64,000 nucleotides of DNA from Paracoccaceae bacterium (lineage in GTDB: Bacteria; Pseudomonadota; Alphaproteobacteria; Rhodobacterales; Rhodobacteraceae), in NCBI GenBank assembly GCA_024236495.1, contig JACKKJ010000001.1, positions 1 through 64,000 on the forward strand. Direction: 5' to 3'. Below the pieces are notes generated by a model. The model was not told where the DNA came from. It saw only the letters and a program-made list of their open reading frames with translations, and did not search any database. Shown piece by piece: positions 47,469 through 55,870 of this stretch; the first letter of the stretch is position 1; every line of letters starts with the position of its first letter. A program made the translations under genes and the position numbers.

Positions 47469-48752
47469 CTAACCCCGGCGCCGCAGGTGCTCGTGCCAGA
47501 GCCTGCGCAACTGATCGAGCCGGCCTGAGCCCGCCGCGATGCCGCGCGCCGTATCGCGCAGCCCTGTCGTCGCCCGGTGGATCGCATGGGCCGCCCCGGC
47601 AACGGCGCCCGGCCCGTAGAGGGCAAGGTCGACCTCTGTCCTTTCGGTGTTCGACAAGAGCCGCTTGTAGGCGGCCTCGCCATGGCCGAAGTCGAAACAG
47701 TGCGCCCCTTCGGCGGTCAGATCGTCGAAGACCTGGTTCAACAGCACGATCCCCGGCGAATACTTTCCCCAATCGGGCAGGAACGAGGTCGCCCAAAGCT
47801 GAAACGTGCCGCATTCCAGATCGCCTACGACATAGGCGATCGGCCGCCCGCCACCGCGGATCAGATAGCCGCGAAACGTCCTGTCCGCCGCCAGTTCCCG
47901 GGCGAAGGCGCGCATCCCGCCGGTATCCCGGATCCCCACATCGATCGCCGCCTGATATGTCTGGGCGGAAATCCCGGCCGCAGCGGCAATAAAGGCATCC
48001 GTCATCTCCGGCTGGTCGATGCGTTCAAATTCCAGTCGCCCATCGAACTGGTCGGCAAGCTTGCGCTGCTTGCGGCGCAGGCCCTGTCGGGTCTTGGCAG
48101 AGTTCTGGTGGAGCGATCCGGCATCGCCCAGTTCCCCCAGCAGGCGGCGGTAGCGGACCTGATCCCGCGCCAGGATGCGAAAGCGCCCGCCGAGATCGCG
48201 CAGGATCGCGGCGTGAACCGGACCGTCCCGGACGAGGTTGCGCAGTTCGATCCGGCGCACCCCGCCTTCCGCCAGAAGGGCGCGCAGATGCCGGGTCACC
48301 CCGAAAAGCGCGGCGTCGCTGCCATCGGTGACGATCCCGGTTTCAGGAATTGTCAGGCAATCCAGCGCGGGCAGAACCGGGGTGGCGCGCCGCGCGCCGC
48401 GCCAGGTGCCGCGCGCTTCGGCATCGGCCACGATCAGCGCCCGCAGGTCATCGTCGGCAAAGACCGCCACCGTCGTGACCGTCGATGTGCGGACACGGGC
48501 GCGGGCCGCAAGGCGCCGCACGCCGTTATAGCGGGTGGATTGCTGGGTGCGTTCAAGAAACCCCGCCCAAATCCGCAAGACCCGCGCGGCCTCGTCTTCG
48601 TTCGCCGCTTCGGTCTCGTCTGGCGCGATCCCTTGGTGCGATCCCGGCCAGGCCAGTGCGCGGGCCCCTGTCGCCGTGGCCTGGCGATGCGTGGTTTCCC
48701 CGCCGCCCATGCCGAAAAGGATTCTGGTCTCAATCGGGTCAAGTGGTGTCAT
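47469..48752 (-). CDS. GNAT/BcsL-type acetyltransferase-like protein
   Basis: A protein of about 427 residues. It has a C-terminal GNAT/CelD-like domain (RGYLIRGGGRPIAYVVGDLE, LWATSFLPDWGKYSPGIVLL, CFDFGHGEAAYKRLLSN). Such proteins take part in polysaccharide or lipid acylation in other bacteria; the acceptor is unknown. A preceding Arg/Lys-rich segment KTRQGLRRKQRKLADQF is typical of the family. The start is uncertain: ATGs at 48752 and 48776 are both possible, and the DNA upstream of about 48780 no longer looks coding. It is separated from neighbours on both sides. Confidence 0.8.
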   Translation of the reverse strand: MTPLDPIETRILFGMGGGETTHRQATATGARALAWPGSHQGIAPDETEAANEDEAARVLRIWAGFLERTQQSTRYNGVRRLAARARVRTSTVTTVAVFADDDLRALIVADAEARGTWRGARRATPVLPALDCLTIPETGIVTDGSDAALFGVTRHLRALLAEGGVRRIELRNLVRDGPVHAAILRDLGGRFRILARDQVRYRRLLGELGDAGSLHQNSAKTRQGLRRKQRKLADQFDGRLEFERIDQPEMTDAFIAAAAGISAQTYQAAIDVGIRDTGGMRAFARELAADRTFRGYLIRGGGRPIAYVVGDLECGTFQLWATSFLPDWGKYSPGIVLLNQVFDDLTAEGAHCFDFGHGEAAYKRLLSNTERTEVDLALYGPGAVAGAAHAIHRATTGLRDTARGIAAGSGRLDQLRRLWHEHLRRRG

Positions 48753-49000
48753 GAGCCCGATGGTGCCGAAGAACATGATTCCAAGCCACCGGCGCGTTCG
48801 AACGGACGCACATCTGGCGACAATGTGAACACGATTGGATGATCGGGCGGACATTTGCATGAAACAGCCGGGGGCAAGATCACAACTTCGGACCCCTCTC
48901 GTCCGAGGCGGTATTTCCAAAGTATTTTTATCAGGTTTACAATTCCGATAATTTCTGTTGGTTATAGAGGCGCGAGGACAGATTCGGGAGAAAACAGATC

Positions 49001-50263
49001 ATGCGCATCCAGGGAATGCTTGGCGCCCCGGCTTCACTATTGGCGTTGACGGTGCCGGCTATGGCCGCCGACCGCGCAGCCATCGTCGACACCTATGCCG
49101 ATATCGCGCAGGCCGGCTACGAAGACAGCCTTGTCCTTGCGCGCGACCTTCAGCTTGCCATCGATACCCTGATTGCCGCCCCTTCGCAGGACACGCTGGA
49201 CGCCGCCCGCGCCGCCTGGCGCAAGGCGCGCGACCCCTACATGCAGACCGAGGTGTTCCGCTTCGGCAATCCGGTCGTCGATGACTGGGAGGGCAAGGTG
49301 AACGCATGGCCCCTGGACGAGGGGTTGATCGATTATGTCGACGCCTCCTATTTCGGCGCCGAGGAAAACGCCCAGGCGCAGCTGAACGTCATCGCGAACC
49401 CGACTTTCACGCTGTCGGGCGAAACGGTGGACGCCACGACGATCACCCCCGCACTTCTGTCGGACGTGCTGCAGGAGGCGGGCGAGAACGAGGCGAACGT
49501 GGCGACCGGCTATCACGCGATCGAATTCCTGCTCTGGGGGCAGGATCTTGTCAGCGACGCGCCCGGGGCGGGAAACCGGCCCTGGACCGACTATGCCCAG
49601 GGCGCCGGTTGCACCGGCGGCAATTGCGACCGGAGGGCCGAATACCTGAAGGTCGCGACCGACCTTCTCGTCTCGGACCTGGCGTGGATGACGGCGCAAT
49701 GGGCCGAGGGCGGCGCGGCGCGGACGGCGGTTTCGGCCAGCGCGGATGCGGGCATCGCCGCGATCCTGACCGGGATGGGGAACCTGTCCTACGGCGAGAT
49801 GGCCGGCCAGCGCGTCAAGCTCGGGCTGATCCTCAATGACCCCGAGGAAGAACACGACTGCTTTTCCGACAACACGCCGCAAAGCCATTACTTCGACCTC
49901 AAGGGGGTGGAAAACGTCTACCTCGGGCGCTACACCCGCACCGACGGAACCGAAATCTCCGGGCCGTCCCTGAAGGACGCGCTGGCCGAGGCGGACGGGG
50001 CGCTGGCGCAGACGCTGGCCGACGAGATCGGCCAAAGCCTTGCCGCCGCCGACGCCCTTCGCACGCTGGCCAGCGAAGGAAAAAGCTACGACATGCTGCT
50101 GCAGGTCGGCAACGCCGAGGGCGAGACGGCGATCAACGCGGTCGTCGATGCGCTGGTGACGCAGTCGCGGTCGATCGAACGGGCATCGACCGCGCTTGGC
50201 CTTGCGGGCGTCGTCGTGGAAGGCGACGAGACGCTGGAAGGAACGGGAGAAGTCTTCCAATGA
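49001..50263 (+). CDS. Imelysin family protein (M75 type)
   Basis: A 420-residue periplasmic protein with a signal peptide (GAPASLLALTVPAMAADRAA). The imelysin GxHxxE motif appears as ATGYHAIEFLLWGQDLV near residue 168. The N-terminal half has AAWRKARDPYMQTEVFRFGN and the later half ends LTQ-like helices, as in IrpA/EfeO-type iron proteins. Likely role: periplasmic iron handling. GGGAG lies 8 bases before the ATG. The following di-haem gene overlaps its stop by four bases. Confidence 0.9.
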   Translation: MRIQGMLGAPASLLALTVPAMAADRAAIVDTYADIAQAGYEDSLVLARDLQLAIDTLIAAPSQDTLDAARAAWRKARDPYMQTEVFRFGNPVVDDWEGKVNAWPLDEGLIDYVDASYFGAEENAQAQLNVIANPTFTLSGETVDATTITPALLSDVLQEAGENEANVATGYHAIEFLLWGQDLVSDAPGAGNRPWTDYAQGAGCTGGNCDRRAEYLKVATDLLVSDLAWMTAQWAEGGAARTAVSASADAGIAAILTGMGNLSYGEMAGQRVKLGLILNDPEEEHDCFSDNTPQSHYFDLKGVENVYLGRYTRTDGTEISGPSLKDALAEADGALAQTLADEIGQSLAAADALRTLASEGKSYDMLLQVGNAEGETAINAVVDALVTQSRSIERASTALGLAGVVVEGDETLEGTGEVFQ

Positions 50264-51795
50264 CGCGAACCCTCAGGTTTCCGGCGGCCGCCCTGGCGCT
50301 GCTGTGCGCCGCACCGCCCCTGGCCAGGGCCGATGCCGGCGACCTGAGGGATCTGCACCTGCCGCTCTTGCCCCGCACCGCCGCAGAGGCGGCCCGCATC
50401 GCAGCGGTCACCGCGCCCGCGCGGGATTTTTCCGCCCCCGAGAGGTTCGAGGCGAAGCCCGCGGGCGCGGCGACGGTGCGCGCACGGCCCACGGCAGACG
50501 CCTTTTCCGACCCCTCGGCCAATATCGGGCTTGAGGGCCGGATGACCTTCAACCTCGGCAACGGGCTTTTCACCAAGGCCTGGGTGTCCGCGCCGTCCTC
50601 CACCAAGGCCTCCGACGGGCTCGGCCCGCTTTTCAATGCGCGGGCCTGCCAGCTTTGCCACCTGAAGGACGGGCGCGGGCTGCCCCCGGCGACGCCGGAC
50701 GAAGACGCCATCGGCCTTTTCCTGCGCCTGTCGGTGCCGGGCGGGCCCGCACCCGAAACCGCGCTGATCCCGGACTGGATCGCGACAAACCCCGACCCGG
50801 TCTATGGCGGGCAGTTGCAGAACTTCAGCCTGGCCGGGATCCCCGCCGAGGGCCGGATGCGGATCGAGACGACCGAGATCCCCCTGACCTTCCCGGACGG
50901 CGAGGCGATCATCCTTCACGCCCCGTCCTATGCGCTGGCCGATCCGGGCTACGGGATGCCCGCGCCCGATCTGATGCTGTCGCCCCGGGTGGCGCAGCAG
51001 ATGATCGGCCTTGGCCTTCTTGAGGCGATCCCGGCGGCCGAGATCCTTGCCCATGCCGACCCCGACGACGCGGATGGCGACGGCGTTTCCGGCCGCGCGA
51101 ACATCGTTGTCTCGGCCCGCTACGGGGCGCCGATGCTGGGCCGCTTCGGCCACAAGGCCGGTCAGCCCACCATCGAGGAACAGTCCGCGGGCGCATTTTC
51201 GGGCGACATGGGGCTGTCGACGCCGCTCCATCCTTCGGGTCACGGCGATTGTACCGCCGGTCAGTCCGCCTGCATCGTCGCGGAAACCGGCGCGGACCCT
51301 TCCGACGGGCTTGAGGTGTCGCAGGCGAACCTGGACCTTGTCACCTTCTATGCCCGCAACCTTGGCGTGCCCGAACGGCGTGGCGCGGGCGACCCGGAGG
51401 TCCTGCGCGGCAAGGAGGTCTTCTATTCCGCGGGCTGCATTTCCTGCCATGTGCCGAAATACGTGACCGGCCGGATCGAGGGCAAGGTCGCGCAATCCTT
51501 CCAGCTGATCTGGCCCTATACCGACCTTCTCCTGCACGACATGGGCGAGGGTCTGGCCGACCATCGCCCCGAGGGCCGTGCCACCGGCGCCGAATGGCGC
51601 ACCGCACCGCTTTGGGGCATCGGGCTGACCGCGCAGGTATCGGGGCGCGAAAGCTATCTGCACGACGGGCGGGCGACATCCCTGATCGAGGCCGTCATGT
51701 GGCACGGGGGCGAGGCGCAGGCCGCGCGCGACGCCGTCTATCACCTGCCGAAAGAGGATCGCGACGCGCTGGTCCGTTTCCTGGGGAGCCTTTGA
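50260..51795 (+). CDS. Di-haem cytochrome c-type oxidoreductase (DUF1111)
   Basis: A 511-residue secreted protein (signal AALALLCAAPPLARADAG). Two CxxCH haem sites are visible: ARACQLCHLKDG near residue 130 and SAGCISCHVPKY near 393. The YSAGCISCH half resembles the MauG/CcP-type di-haem proteins and the annotated thiol oxidoreductase family DUF1111. It sits between two imelysin genes, an arrangement seen in alphaproteobacteria and linked to iron uptake. It may oxidise or reduce iron in the periplasm. Confidence 0.9.
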   Translation: MTRTLRFPAAALALLCAAPPLARADAGDLRDLHLPLLPRTAAEAARIAAVTAPARDFSAPERFEAKPAGAATVRARPTADAFSDPSANIGLEGRMTFNLGNGLFTKAWVSAPSSTKASDGLGPLFNARACQLCHLKDGRGLPPATPDEDAIGLFLRLSVPGGPAPETALIPDWIATNPDPVYGGQLQNFSLAGIPAEGRMRIETTEIPLTFPDGEAIILHAPSYALADPGYGMPAPDLMLSPRVAQQMIGLGLLEAIPAAEILAHADPDDADGDGVSGRANIVVSARYGAPMLGRFGHKAGQPTIEEQSAGAFSGDMGLSTPLHPSGHGDCTAGQSACIVAETGADPSDGLEVSQANLDLVTFYARNLGVPERRGAGDPEVLRGKEVFYSAGCISCHVPKYVTGRIEGKVAQSFQLIWPYTDLLLHDMGEGLADHRPEGRATGAEWRTAPLWGIGLTAQVSGRESYLHDGRATSLIEAVMWHGGEAQAARDAVYHLPKEDRDALVRFLGSL

Positions 51796-51796
51796 C

Positions 51797-52795
51797 ATGC
51801 GCCTTCTGATCGCTGCCCTTTGCCTGCTGCCCCTGCCCCTGCGCGCCGATCCGGCGATCGACCGGGTTCTGGACGATGTGGTCACGCCCGGTTTCACGTC
51901 CTTCGTCGCCGCGACGGACGCGCTGGAGCGCGCGGCGCAGGCCGATTGCCGTGCCAGTTCGGACGGCCTGCGCGGGGCCTGGAACGCGGCGATGGACGCC
52001 TGGCTTTCGGTCGCCGACCTGCGCTTCGGCCCGCTTGAGGATGACGCACGCCGGCAGATCATCGCCTACTGGCCCGACAAGAGCGGCCACCGCACCAAGG
52101 CGCTGGCGCGGCTGCTGACGCCGGGCAACCCCGGCCTGGCCGATGCAGGGCTTTTCCGCCAGCAGCCGGTTTCGGTGCGCGGGCTCTACGGGATCGAGGC
52201 GATGATCTACGATCCGCGCTTCAACGGCTATGGGCCGGATGACCCCGGCTGCGCGCTGGTGCGCATGGCCGCGGCCGACCTCGACGAAACCGCCCGCGCC
52301 GCCGCCGAAGCCTGGGACACCGATTTCGCCGCGACGCTCCGCACTGCCGGCGACGGCGCAAACGCCCGTTTCCTTGACGAGATCGAGGCCCGGCAGGTGG
52401 TCTTCACCGCGCTTCTCGCCTCCATCCAGTTCGACATCAACGAACGCATCGGCCTGCCGATCGGCACGGTCGAGACGCCGCGCCCGCTGCGCGCCGAGGG
52501 CCGCCTTTCGGGGCGGGCCCAGCGCAACCTGGAACTGGCGCTCGCCGCGCATGAAAGGCTGGCGATGGCGCTGGCGCCCGATGACGCGCTGATGACGGCA
52601 GAAGATTTCGAACGGGTCCGCTTCATGGCGGGCAAGCTGGACGACCCCGACTTTTCGGGGGTCGAGACGCCGACGGGCCGCTTCCGGCTTGAGGCGGTGC
52701 AGACCGCGCTGACCCTTCTGCGCACCGTCGCGAACGAGGAACTGTCGGCGGCGCTTGGCGTCACCATGGGGCTGAACGCCCTGGACGGGGACTGA
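51797..52795 (+). CDS. Imelysin family protein, variant lacking the motif His
   Basis: A 332-residue secreted imelysin-like protein (signal LIAALCLLPLPLRADPAIDR). The expected GxHxxE becomes RGLYGIEAMIYDPRFN near residue 130, with Tyr for His, so metal binding may differ from the first imelysin of the operon. It starts one base after the DUF1111 stop. The stop codon falls inside the 17-bp tandem repeat at 52784-52834. Confidence 0.88.
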   Translation: MRLLIAALCLLPLPLRADPAIDRVLDDVVTPGFTSFVAATDALERAAQADCRASSDGLRGAWNAAMDAWLSVADLRFGPLEDDARRQIIAYWPDKSGHRTKALARLLTPGNPGLADAGLFRQQPVSVRGLYGIEAMIYDPRFNGYGPDDPGCALVRMAAADLDETARAAAEAWDTDFAATLRTAGDGANARFLDEIEARQVVFTALLASIQFDINERIGLPIGTVETPRPLRAEGRLSGRAQRNLELALAAHERLAMALAPDDALMTAEDFERVRFMAGKLDDPDFSGVETPTGRFRLEAVQTALTLLRTVANEELSAALGVTMGLNALDGD

Positions 52796-52834
52796 AGCGG
52801 GACGGGGACTGAAGCGGGACGGGGACTGAAGTGG
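52784..52834. repeat. 17-bp tandem repeat spanning the imelysin stop codon
   Basis: Three copies of GACGGGGACTGAAGCGG in direct succession (52784-52800, 52801-52817, 52818-52834, the last with one base change), followed by a partial copy. Each copy carries a TGA. The first one is the imelysin stop and the rest lie in the spacer to the next gene. Confidence 0.92.
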
Positions 52835-52847
52835 GACGGGGGCGACG

Positions 52848-53921
52848 ATGACAAGCCGCAGACAATTCCTTGGCACCGCCCTGGCCGCAGCGGCCCTGCC
52901 GCGCCTTGGCTGGGCGGATGCGGGCGACCCGGCCTTTCTGGCGGCGGCGCAAGACCCTGACGGCAGCTACAGCCTCTTCGGGCTGAGCGCGTCGGGCGCG
53001 GATCTGTTCCGCGTGCCCCTGCCCGCCCGCGGCCATGCCGCCACCGCCCACCCCGAAGTGCCCGAGGCGGTGGCCTTTGCCCGCCGGCCCGGCACCTATG
53101 CGCTGGTCCTGAACTGCGCGACGGGCCGGGTGATCGCCCGCCTGACCGCCGCGCCGGGGCGCGAATTCAACGGCCACGGCGCCTATTCGATGGATGGCGA
53201 CACGCTTTACACATCCGAGGTGGTGGCTCTGACCGGCGAAGGACGCATCGCCCTTTGGTCGCGTTCCGATGGATACCGCCGCATCGGTGAAGTCGCCTCG
53301 GGCGGGATCGGCCCGCACGAGATCCGCCGCCTGCCGGGGACCGAGATGCTGGTTGTCGCGAACGGCGGCATCCGCACCGGCCCCGGCGACCGGGAAAAGC
53401 TGAACCTCGACACGATGGCGCCGAACCTGACCTATCTGATGCCCGACGGCACGGTCGAGGATCAGGCGCGGCTGGCGCCGGAATGGCACCGCGCCTCGAT
53501 CCGTCATCTGGCGCTGGACGCCTTCGGCAACGTCGCCTTCGCGATGCAATGGGAAGGCCCGGTGGAAGAGGCCCCTGCACTTCTGGGCTTTCATGGCCTG
53601 CACGGCGGCGCGCCACGGCTGGCCCGCGCGCCGGATGACCTGCACCGGGCCATGCAGGGCTATGCCGGGTCGATCGCGGCGTTCGAGGCGGGCGGAAAGG
53701 TCGCCATATCCTCGCCCAAGGGCGGGCGGGTGCAGGTTTTCGACAGCGACGGCACCTTCGCCCATGAAATCCTGCGCGCCGATGTCTGCGGCCTTGCGCC
53801 GCTGGGCGACCGGCTGGTCATGACCGACGGGCACGGGGCCTTTGTCGTGACCGAAGGCGGGGTGCCGGTTGGCCACACCCGCGCGCCCCGCGCCTGGGAC
53901 AACCACATCGTCGCGCTCTGA
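52848..53921 (+). CDS. DUF1513 family protein, Tat-exported
   Basis: A 357-residue protein with a twin-arginine signal (SRRQFLGTALAAAALPRLGW) and a repetitive beta-propeller-like body (FNGHGAYSMDGDTLYTSE, EIRRLPGTEMLVVANGGI, LAPLGDRLVMTDGHGAFVV). DUF1513 proteins regularly accompany imelysin/DUF1111 genes, and this is the fourth gene of that operon. Function is unknown. It probably acts in periplasmic iron handling with its neighbours. Confidence 0.9.
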   Translation: MTSRRQFLGTALAAAALPRLGWADAGDPAFLAAAQDPDGSYSLFGLSASGADLFRVPLPARGHAATAHPEVPEAVAFARRPGTYALVLNCATGRVIARLTAAPGREFNGHGAYSMDGDTLYTSEVVALTGEGRIALWSRSDGYRRIGEVASGGIGPHEIRRLPGTEMLVVANGGIRTGPGDREKLNLDTMAPNLTYLMPDGTVEDQARLAPEWHRASIRHLALDAFGNVAFAMQWEGPVEEAPALLGFHGLHGGAPRLARAPDDLHRAMQGYAGSIAAFEAGGKVAISSPKGGRVQVFDSDGTFAHEILRADVCGLAPLGDRLVMTDGHGAFVVTEGGVPVGHTRAPRAWDNHIVAL

Positions 53922-53992
53922 GACCGCGGCGCCCCTTCTGGCCAAGCCCGCGCCCCTGCCCTAACAATGGTCGCATCACCCCGGCCTGGCCG

Positions 53993-54019
53993 GACCGACC
54001 GACCGACCGACCGACCGAC
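53993..54019. repeat. GACC tetranucleotide repeat upstream of a LysR gene
   Basis: Six perfect GACC units plus GAC, lying 14 bases before the LysR ATG at 54033. It is also inside an in-frame N-terminal extension that would start at 53967. Confidence 0.9.
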
Positions 54020-54032
54020 GGGATCGCGCCCC

Positions 54033-54887
54033 ATGAACATCGTCTTTGTCCAGACTTTCCTGGAGGTCGTGAAGACCCGGAACCTGAACCGCGCGGCCGA
54101 ACGGCTGAACGTGACGGAATCGACCGTCACCACACGGCTCAACGGTCTTGAGGACGCGCTTGGCCAGAAGCTTCTGATCCGCAGCCGCGCGGGCGCGGAG
54201 CTGACCTCCGCCGGGTTCCAGTTCCTGCGCTACGCCGAGGTGATGACCCGCGCCTGGGGACAGGCCCGCCAGTCGCTTTCGCTCAGCGCGAATTTCGACA
54301 GCGTGTGCAATGTCGGCTGCCAGTTCGACCTTTGGCACGGGGTGGCAAAGACCTGGGCCGACGCGCTGCGGCGCGACCACCCCGAAGTGGCGCTGTCTTT
54401 CTGGCCGGGCAGCACCGACGATATCGAAAACTGGCTTTCGACCGGGCTGATCGACGTGGCGCTGATGTTCGACGCGGCGGTGTCGGGGGAACTGGATGTG
54501 CTGCCGCTGTTTCAGGACCGGCTGATCCAGGTCGCCACGGTGCGGCGCGGCTACATGGACTGGGATCCCGACTACGTCTATGTCGATCTGGGCCGCGAAT
54601 TCCGCCGCCTGCACGCCGAGGCCTTCCCGGTCGCGCGCACTCCGGTCGTCACCCTCGGGTCAAGCGACTGGGCCCGCGACTACCTGATGACCTGGGGCGG
54701 CTCTGCGTTTCTGCCCGAACGGATGGCCGCCGCCGATATCGCCGCCGGACGGCTGCATCCGGTCGAGGGCACGCCGGTGTTCCGGCGCACGGCCTATCTG
54801 GTATCCCGTCCGAACCTGAACGCAGGCTGGGCCTGGTTCCGCCCCTCGGTCGAGGCGCTGAAAGCGGCGGTCAACCCGCCTGCCTGA
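54033..54887 (+). CDS. LysR-family transcriptional regulator
   Basis: A 284-residue LysR regulator. The helix-turn-helix is IVFVQTFLEVVKTRNLNRAA, then ERLNVTESTVTTRLNGLEDA, with LGQKLLIRSRAGAELTSAGF following. The effector domain ends near PNLNAGWAWFRPSVEALKAA. The target is unknown; the convergent hydrolase operon is one possibility. An in-frame ATG at 53967 would add 22 residues encoded by the GACC repeat. I prefer 54033, where the family homology begins. The 3' end overlaps the hydrolase gene by 17 bases. Confidence 0.9.
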   Translation: MNIVFVQTFLEVVKTRNLNRAAERLNVTESTVTTRLNGLEDALGQKLLIRSRAGAELTSAGFQFLRYAEVMTRAWGQARQSLSLSANFDSVCNVGCQFDLWHGVAKTWADALRRDHPEVALSFWPGSTDDIENWLSTGLIDVALMFDAAVSGELDVLPLFQDRLIQVATVRRGYMDWDPDYVYVDLGREFRRLHAEAFPVARTPVVTLGSSDWARDYLMTWGGSAFLPERMAAADIAAGRLHPVEGTPVFRRTAYLVSRPNLNAGWAWFRPSVEALKAAVNPPA

Positions 54888-55644
54888 CCAGGAAGTCGCG
54901 CACATGCGGCAGGACGCGGTCCGTCGCCTCGATGAAGATCGCGTGCTTGAGGTCGTCAAGGATCACCAGTTCGGACTTCGGCAGCGCATCCGCGATCAGC
55001 CGGTTGAGCCGCGGGTTGCAGCCGCCGTCGTTTTCGCCGGTCAGAACCTGGCAGGGCGCCGTCACCTCGTGCAGCCATGGGGCCATCTCGGTCTCGGCGT
55101 AGATGTCGAAGACATTGAGGAAGACGTCCGGCGGGGTGTCCATGACCTGCCGCTTGCGCCGTTCGATCACCTCAGGGTGGGCGGCGGCGAAAGCGTCGGT
55201 GAACCAGCGCGCGGTCAGCGTATCAAGCACCTGGCCGATCCCCTTTTCCCGCATCGCCGCGACGACCGCCTTGACCTTGGCGCTGTCATCCTGGGTGCGG
55301 AAGGCCGCGGTGGACCAAAGGCCCAGCGACAGCACCCGATCGGGGTGGCGGCGCGCATAGGCCGGGCCGATCATGCCGCCCAGCGAATGACCCGCGAAAT
55401 GCGCGCGGTCGATCCCGAGCCGCGAACGCAACGCCTCGAGGTCGTCGACCAGATCGTCAAGCCCGAAGCGCCCGTCGGGCAGCGGGCTTTCGCCGTGCCC
55501 CCGCAGATCGTAGCTGATGCAGGTGAAGCGGTCCTTCAGCCCTTCGACCAGACCGGCGAAGGTGGCGCGCCGCGCCCCGATCCCGTGGATCAGGAACAGG
55601 GCCGGGCCGCTGCCCTCGACCGAATGGGCGCAATCGATCGCCAT
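54871..55644 (-). CDS. Alpha/beta hydrolase (enol-lactonase-like)
   Basis: A 257-residue alpha/beta-fold hydrolase. The oxyanion-hole strand is ALFLIHGIGARRATFAG, SYDLRGHGESPLPDGRFGLD precedes the helix, and the nucleophile elbow GHSLGG gives Ser87. The acid is in LTGENDGGCNP and the His in DDLKHAIFIEATD. It resembles 3-oxoadipate enol-lactonase and related lactone or ester hydrolases. It follows a tautomerase and a flavin monooxygenase on the same strand, suggesting a short degradative pathway. Confidence 0.88.
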   Translation of the reverse strand: MAIDCAHSVEGSGPALFLIHGIGARRATFAGLVEGLKDRFTCISYDLRGHGESPLPDGRFGLDDLVDDLEALRSRLGIDRAHFAGHSLGGMIGPAYARRHPDRVLSLGLWSTAAFRTQDDSAKVKAVVAAMREKGIGQVLDTLTARWFTDAFAAAHPEVIERRKRQVMDTPPDVFLNVFDIYAETEMAPWLHEVTAPCQVLTGENDGGCNPRLNRLIADALPKSELVILDDLKHAIFIEATDRVLPHVRDFLVRQAG

Positions 55645-55647
55645 GGC

Positions 55648-55842
55648 TCACTCCGGCTTGGGGTCGGACGCAAGGCGACCGGCAACGGCCCAGTCGTGCC
55701 TGGCCACATCCTGAAAGACGACATGCACCGATTGCGGCGTTCCCCCGCAGGTGTCGATGAAGGCCTGGGTCACGGCGGCAGCGCAGGCGCGCTTCTGTTC
55801 GACGGTGCGGCCCTCGAACATCTCGATCTTTATGACAGGCAT
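55648..55842 (-). CDS. 4-Oxalocrotonate tautomerase family protein
   Basis: A short 64-residue protein. After Met removal it begins with the catalytic Pro (PVIKIEMFEGRTVEQKRACA) and keeps Arg11, both typical of 4-OT enzymes that interconvert keto and enol forms. It lies three bases upstream of the hydrolase gene and 28 bases after the flavin monooxygenase gene's stop. The start at 55842 is chosen because Pro must be the second codon. Confidence 0.88.
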   Translation of the reverse strand: MPVIKIEMFEGRTVEQKRACAAAVTQAFIDTCGGTPQSVHVVFQDVARHDWAVAGRLASDPKPE

Positions 55843-55870
55843 TCCTGTTCCTTTCGTGGTCTTGATGACT

